Positions 60,715 to 64,000 of a stretch of 64,000 bases of DNA are shown here, piece by piece. The translations under genes and the position numbers were made by a program. The stretch's first letter is position 1. The number at the start of each line of letters is the position of its first letter. The DNA is from UBA2387 sp019454665 (GTDB taxonomy: Bacteria; Armatimonadota; Fimbriimonadia; Fimbriimonadales; Fimbriimonadaceae). The notes under the pieces were generated by a model. The model was not told where the DNA came from and did not search any database. It worked only from the letters and a program-made list of their open reading frames with translations. Where the stretch lies: NCBI GenBank assembly GCA_045862995.1, contig BTVX01000001.1:124001-188000 (forward strand). Direction: 5' to 3'.

Positions 60715-61221
60715 CTAGGCCCTTCGGATTTCCAGAACGTCGTAGACTTGCCGTCCCAGGGGCGCCTCGACGGTCACTTGCTGACCGACCGTGCATCCCA
60801 GCAGCGACGACCCCATGGGGGATTCGTTCGAGATGTAATCCCGTTCGGGGTCGGACTCGACGCTGCACACCACCCGCACTTCGAAGTCCTCGCCGTACTG
60901 CAGGTCTCGAACTTTCACGAACGAACCGATTCCGACGCGATCGGTCGGGATGTTCTCGGGCTCCAGCACGCGCGCCGTCGAAAAGAGCATCTTCAAGTCG
61001 CCGATCCGGTTCTCGACCATGGCTTGCTCGAACTTGACCTCGTCGAGTTCGCTGTTGTCCTCGCTGAACTCGCCGTGCTGCTGACTGTCGCGGATACGGT
61101 CGGCGATCTCGGGCCGCTTCACCATGGTGAGGTGGTGAAGTTCCTCCTTCATGCGCTGGTAGCCTTCGGGAGTCAGCCAGGTTTCGGACCCGGCTTCGAC
61201 GTGAGTGGGGTGGTCGCTCAT
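60715..61221 (-). CDS. greA: Transcript cleavage factor GreA
   Basis: 168 residues, slightly longer than usual. The N-terminal coiled coil (LTPEGYQRMKEELHHLTMVK, then GEFSEDNSELDEVKFEQ, the acidic tip that acts at the polymerase active site) is followed by the FKBP-like domain (ISNESPMGSSLLGCTVGQQV). It rescues backtracked RNA polymerase. The tip reads EDNSELDE rather than the classic ENAEYHAA, a GreA variant also found in other phyla. Confidence 0.92.
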   Translation of the reverse strand: MSDHPTHVEAGSETWLTPEGYQRMKEELHHLTMVKRPEIADRIRDSQQHGEFSEDNSELDEVKFEQAMVENRIGDLKMLFSTARVLEPENIPTDRVGIGSFVKVRDLQYGEDFEVRVVCSVESDPERDYISNESPMGSSLLGCTVGQQVTVEAPLGRQVYDVLEIRRA

Positions 61222-61259
61222 CTTGATTTTCTATGGCCGACGCGTTGGTGCGGTGCGCT

Positions 61260-61288
61260 ATTATAATCCGCGTGCGTCGCCTTTTCAA
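61260..61288 (-). promoter_or_regulatory. Sigma-70-type promoter of greA
   Basis: TTGAAA (61288-61283), exactly 17 nt, then TATAAT (61265-61260) on the minus strand; -10 lies 38 nt before the ATG. The core ATTATAAT is self-complementary, giving a TATAAT facing right too (61262-61267), which may serve the divergent gene at 61353 without a clear -35. Confidence 0.75.
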
Positions 61289-61352
61289 CGGACGAGCCCT
61301 ATCATCGGTTCCATCGCGTGGATCCAAAGGGGGTATCCGGAGGTTGCTGACG

Positions 61353-62063
61353 GTGCGCGCCCCCTTCTTGTTCCTGGTAGTCGCGGTTGCGTCCAGTTGG
61401 TGTTCAGCGCAAGTTCAAGATGAATCTCTCTTCACTTTGACCGGTTCGGACGTCCAGATTGTCGTGACCAAAACCGGCGTTCCCTTCGACCAAGTCGAAG
61501 TGACGATCATTCAGGAGGATTACCCACCCGAACTGCTGCGGCAGCAGATCGCGGCGCTCGGGACGCGGCTCTCCTCGGAGATCCGAGGGCTGGTGATCGA
61601 GCACAAGGACCTGGGGGGCGACCGGCCGCTGCGGTTCCTGCGCGCGCAGTTCGGCGCCTTCGGCATCGCCGACGCTGCGACGGGTTCCGTCCGCCTTCAG
61701 CCCGTGGCTCAGGCTTTCGCAGGCGCCCCCGATCCTCACGCTGTGGATGCTGTCGCGCTGAACGTGGTCGGCATGACGCCAACCGCTCAGACCTTGCGGG
61801 CGTATGCGAACGACTCCGCAGCGGTCGAGGGCCGCTGGAACTCCAATCCGCCGTTTCTCGAGTACATGGTGGTGCTCAGGACGCAGGACCCGGACAAGAT
61901 CGAGATTCCGGACAGTTTGGTCCGCGAGGCGCCGAAGGAGCCTGCTCCCCGGGGGGGCGAAGGGCTTCCGACGGGCATCCTCGCGGCGATCGTCGTCGTT
62001 GGCGCCCTTGCCGTGGGTGCTTTGGTATACTTCGCCGTGCTCGGCTCAGGTTCAAAACGCTGA
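61353..62063 (+). CDS. Secreted, C-terminally membrane-anchored protein of unknown function
   Basis: 236 residues from a GTG with GGAGG 9 nt upstream. Signal peptide ending near WCSAQ; a mixed domain rich in Val, Gln and Ala (ILQEDYPPELL-like; VIEHKDLGGDRPLRFLRAQF), and a hydrophobic helix near the C-terminus (ILAAIVVVGALAVGALVYFAVL). No family recognised. It precedes two pilT genes by about 46 nt and may be part of the type IV pilus or a related envelope system. Confidence 0.55.
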   Translation: MRAPFLFLVVAVASSWCSAQVQDESLFTLTGSDVQIVVTKTGVPFDQVEVTIIQEDYPPELLRQQIAALGTRLSSEIRGLVIEHKDLGGDRPLRFLRAQFGAFGIADAATGSVRLQPVAQAFAGAPDPHAVDAVALNVVGMTPTAQTLRAYANDSAAVEGRWNSNPPFLEYMVVLRTQDPDKIEIPDSLVREAPKEPAPRGGEGLPTGILAAIVVVGALAVGALVYFAVLGSGSKR

Positions 62064-62109
62064 TGCGGCGGCGGTCGAGTGTAGCGCTATGCGAGGCTAC
62101 GGAGGGATC

Positions 62110-63192
62110 ATGCTGGACGCTTCCACAATCACAATGCACCAACTGATCGACGTCGGATACGAGCTCAAGGCATCCGACGTCATGGTCAAGGGGGGTTCGA
62201 GGCCCTTCATGAAGAAGGACAGCCAAGTTCAGCCCATGCCCGGCGAATGGCCGGTCATTGACCCGGTGAACGCCCACCGCATGATCACCGAGTTGATGAC
62301 CGATCGCCAGAAAGACCATTTCGCCGCCCATCACGAGATGGACCTCGGCTTCAACGTGGGCAACCACTGCCGGGTCCGAACCAACGTCTACAAGCAGCGA
62401 GGCGTCACCGCAGCCGTCTGCCGCATCATCCCCCTAACCATCCGAAGCCTCGAGGAACTCGGCATGCCGGCATCGCTGGCCGAAGTCGTCAAGCATCGCC
62501 AAGGCTTGGTCTTGGTCACGGGCCCGACTGGTTCCGGTAAAACGACGACGCTCGCTGCGATGATTGACATCATCAACCGCAGCCGCAAGGCGCACATCGT
62601 CACCGTCGAGGACCCTCTCGAATTCGTCCATCAGGACAAAGAGGCCTACATCAGCCAGCGCGAGGTCGGCATTGACACCGACGACTTCGAGCCCGCCCTC
62701 CGCGCCGTCGTCCGCGAGGCCCCGGACGTGATTCTCATCGGCGAAATGCGCGACATCAAGACGATGAACGTAGCGTTGCAAGCCGGCGAAACGGGCCACT
62801 TGGTGTTCTCCACGGTCCACACGTCCAGCGCCTACGAGACGTTGGACCGCATCATCAACATGTTCCCGCCGCACGAAAAGAACCACCTTTGCCTCCGCTT
62901 AGCCGGTTCGCTTCGCGCGATCATCGCTCAGAAGCTGGTCCCCCGCGCAGACGGCGAGGGCCGAGTGGCCGCGTGCGAAATCCTCGTCGCGTCGCCCACT
63001 GTGAGCAAGAAGATCGAAGACGGGCACTTCACCGACCTTTACGACCTGATGCGCGAACCGGACAACTACTGGGGCATGCAGACCATGAACCAGAGCTTGG
63101 TGAAGCACGTGAAGGACGGCATCATCACCGCCGAGACCGCCATGCAGTACGCGGGCATCCTTTCCGAACTCAAGCAGATGTTGCGACGCTGA
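62110..63192 (+). CDS. PilT-family type IV pilus retraction ATPase (first copy)
   Basis: 360 residues. ATG at 62110 has GGAGGG 5 nt upstream; an ATG at 62089 is less favoured. Walker A GPTGSGKT at 138-145, Asp box IVTVEDPLEFVHQ, Walker B with GEMRD, and HLVFSTVHTSSAYETLDRI. The N-terminus has ASDVMVKGG where PilT normally reads ASDLHI. It pulls pili back by driving subunit disassembly. A second pilT follows 12 nt downstream. Confidence 0.92.
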   Translation: MLDASTITMHQLIDVGYELKASDVMVKGGSRPFMKKDSQVQPMPGEWPVIDPVNAHRMITELMTDRQKDHFAAHHEMDLGFNVGNHCRVRTNVYKQRGVTAAVCRIIPLTIRSLEELGMPASLAEVVKHRQGLVLVTGPTGSGKTTTLAAMIDIINRSRKAHIVTVEDPLEFVHQDKEAYISQREVGIDTDDFEPALRAVVREAPDVILIGEMRDIKTMNVALQAGETGHLVFSTVHTSSAYETLDRIINMFPPHEKNHLCLRLAGSLRAIIAQKLVPRADGEGRVAACEILVASPTVSKKIEDGHFTDLYDLMREPDNYWGMQTMNQSLVKHVKDGIITAETAMQYAGILSELKQMLRR

Positions 63193-63204
63193 ACTGGAGC
63201 ACTT

Positions 63205-64000
63205 TTGGCCGCCACCGACAAGCTCGACAATCTCCTGAGAGAACTGGTCGCCCGAGAGGCGAGCGACCTGCACATCAAGGCGGGCAACCCTCCCGTGATG
63301 CGGATTCACGGCAAGCTGACACGCTCGAACCATCCGCCCCTGTCGCCCGAGGAGACGCGCGAGCTGCTTCAAAGCATCCTCAACGCGGACCGCAAGAAGC
63401 GGTTGGACGAGTTCAAAGAAGTTGACCTCTCGTACATGGTCCCCGGACTCTCGCGGTTCAGGGTCAACATGTTCTGGCAACGCGGCAACATCGGCGCCGT
63501 GTTCCGCGTCATCCCGTTCAAGGTCAAGACCATTGACGAGTTGGGCGTCCCGCAGGTGACGAAGAAGCTCTCGCTCTTGCCTCGCGGCCTGATCCTCGTC
63601 ACGGGCCCCACGGGTTCTGGCAAGTCCACGTCGCTGGCGGCGATGATCAACCACATCAACACCAACCGCCGCAGCCACATCATGACGATCGAGGACCCGA
63701 TCGAGTACGTTCACGCCGATCTCGAGTCCATCATCAACCAGCGTGAACTTGGCACGGACACCCACAGCTTCGCCGAGGCGCTCAAGCACGTGATGCGCCA
63801 GAACCCGGACGTGATTCTCGTCGGTGAAATGCGCGACCTCGAGACGATCCAGTTGGCCATCACCGCCGCAGAGACCGGCCACTTGGTGTTTTCAACCCTG
63901 CACACGGTGGACGCTGCTCAGACCATTGACCGCATCGTGGACGTGTTCGACCCCGAGCAGCAGGAGCAAATCCGCACACAGCTCAGCGTCACGCTCCAAG
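63205..64000 (+). CDS. PilT-family ATPase (second copy, cut by window edge)
   Basis: First 265 codons of a pilT paralogue, starting at a TTG with GGAG 5 nt upstream. It has the canonical ASDLHIKAG (19-27), Walker A GPTGSGKS (134-141), IMTIEDPIEYVH, GEMRD and HLVFSTLHTVDAAQTIDRI. The C-terminal part lies outside the window. Tandem copies suggest PilT and PilU-like partners. Confidence 0.92.
   Translation, partial: MAATDKLDNLLRELVAREASDLHIKAGNPPVMRIHGKLTRSNHPPLSPEETRELLQSILNADRKKRLDEFKEVDLSYMVPGLSRFRVNMFWQRGNIGAVFRVIPFKVKTIDELGVPQVTKKLSLLPRGLILVTGPTGSGKSTSLAAMINHINTNRRSHIMTIEDPIEYVHADLESIINQRELGTDTHSFAEALKHVMRQNPDVILVGEMRDLETIQLAITAAETGHLVFSTLHTVDAAQTIDRIVDVFDPEQQEQIRTQLSVTLQ

Overview
The window is 64 kb of GC-rich DNA (low-60s % GC by eye) from a diderm, flagellated, probably type IV-piliated bacterium. 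Outer-membrane traits (TolC-type channel, RND pump, PEP-CTERM proteins with Arg-rich tails) occur beside a division cluster with DUF881 and Sbp between ftsQ and ftsA, a c-di-AMP cyclase (CdaA/CdaR) and dockerin-type repeats on a secreted PQQ dehydrogenase. That mix best fits the Armatimonadota (Fimbriimonadia-like). This is an inference from gene content, not a placement. Two runs of 100 N (13115-13214 and 20270-20369) show that this is a scaffolded draft assembly.

Layout. 1-1400: start of pgk and an orphan sugar-binding lipoprotein. 1410-9816 (minus): a tightly overlapping metal-efflux operon of Cys-rich secreted protein, ZraP/CnrX-like sensor, TolC channel, FixH-like lipoprotein, adaptor carrying a C-terminal cupredoxin, and RND pump; copper or silver is the likely substrate. 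9873-12638: ileS. 12640-13516: a non-coding island of short palindromic repeats and one gap. 13517-20269: Gfo/Idh/MocA oxidoreductase, DinB-like protein, PEP-CTERM protein and an orphan PEP-CTERM tail, LigD, fatty acid desaturase. 20562-25875: two-helix membrane protein, secreted PQQ sugar dehydrogenase with dockerin repeats, DUF4160/DUF2442 pair, feoAB. 25976-29027: ABC sugar importer without its ATPase. 29183-35610: response regulator, methyltransferase, epimerase, 2-oxo acid dehydrogenase E1 alpha/beta, UbiA-type prenyltransferase, family 2 glycosyltransferase.

35587-42900 (minus) is one flagellar basal-body/export operon: flgB-flgC-fliE-fliF-fliG-fliH-fliI-fliJ, a lytic transglycosylase and a MotE-like protein. 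43020-45596 holds a GNAT enzyme, cdaR and cdaA; 45674-47053 a pilus-associated (PilX-like) protein. 47193-52933 is a division operon: ddl with a MurC-like N-terminal extension, then ftsQ, DUF881, sbp, ftsA, ftsZ. A secreted glycosidase-like gene of different codon use follows, then a HerA-like ATPase/NurA-like nuclease pair, an Lrp regulator, DAHP synthase, rimM, a selenocysteine tRNA, and in convergent orientation nusG, secE and greA. The right edge has a secreted membrane-anchored protein of unknown role and two tandem pilT genes, the second cut by the window.

Most notable: a complete 95-nt tRNA-Sec directly behind rimM; the HerA/NurA pair with an unusual P-loop; the MurC-remnant/Ddl fusion; the three-part metal-efflux adaptor; a family of about 65-bp elements bounded by CACGGTCTG/CAGACCGTG found at both 13 kb and 57 kb; and several genes whose -10-like box lies only 5-8 nt before the start codon, suggesting leaderless mRNAs.
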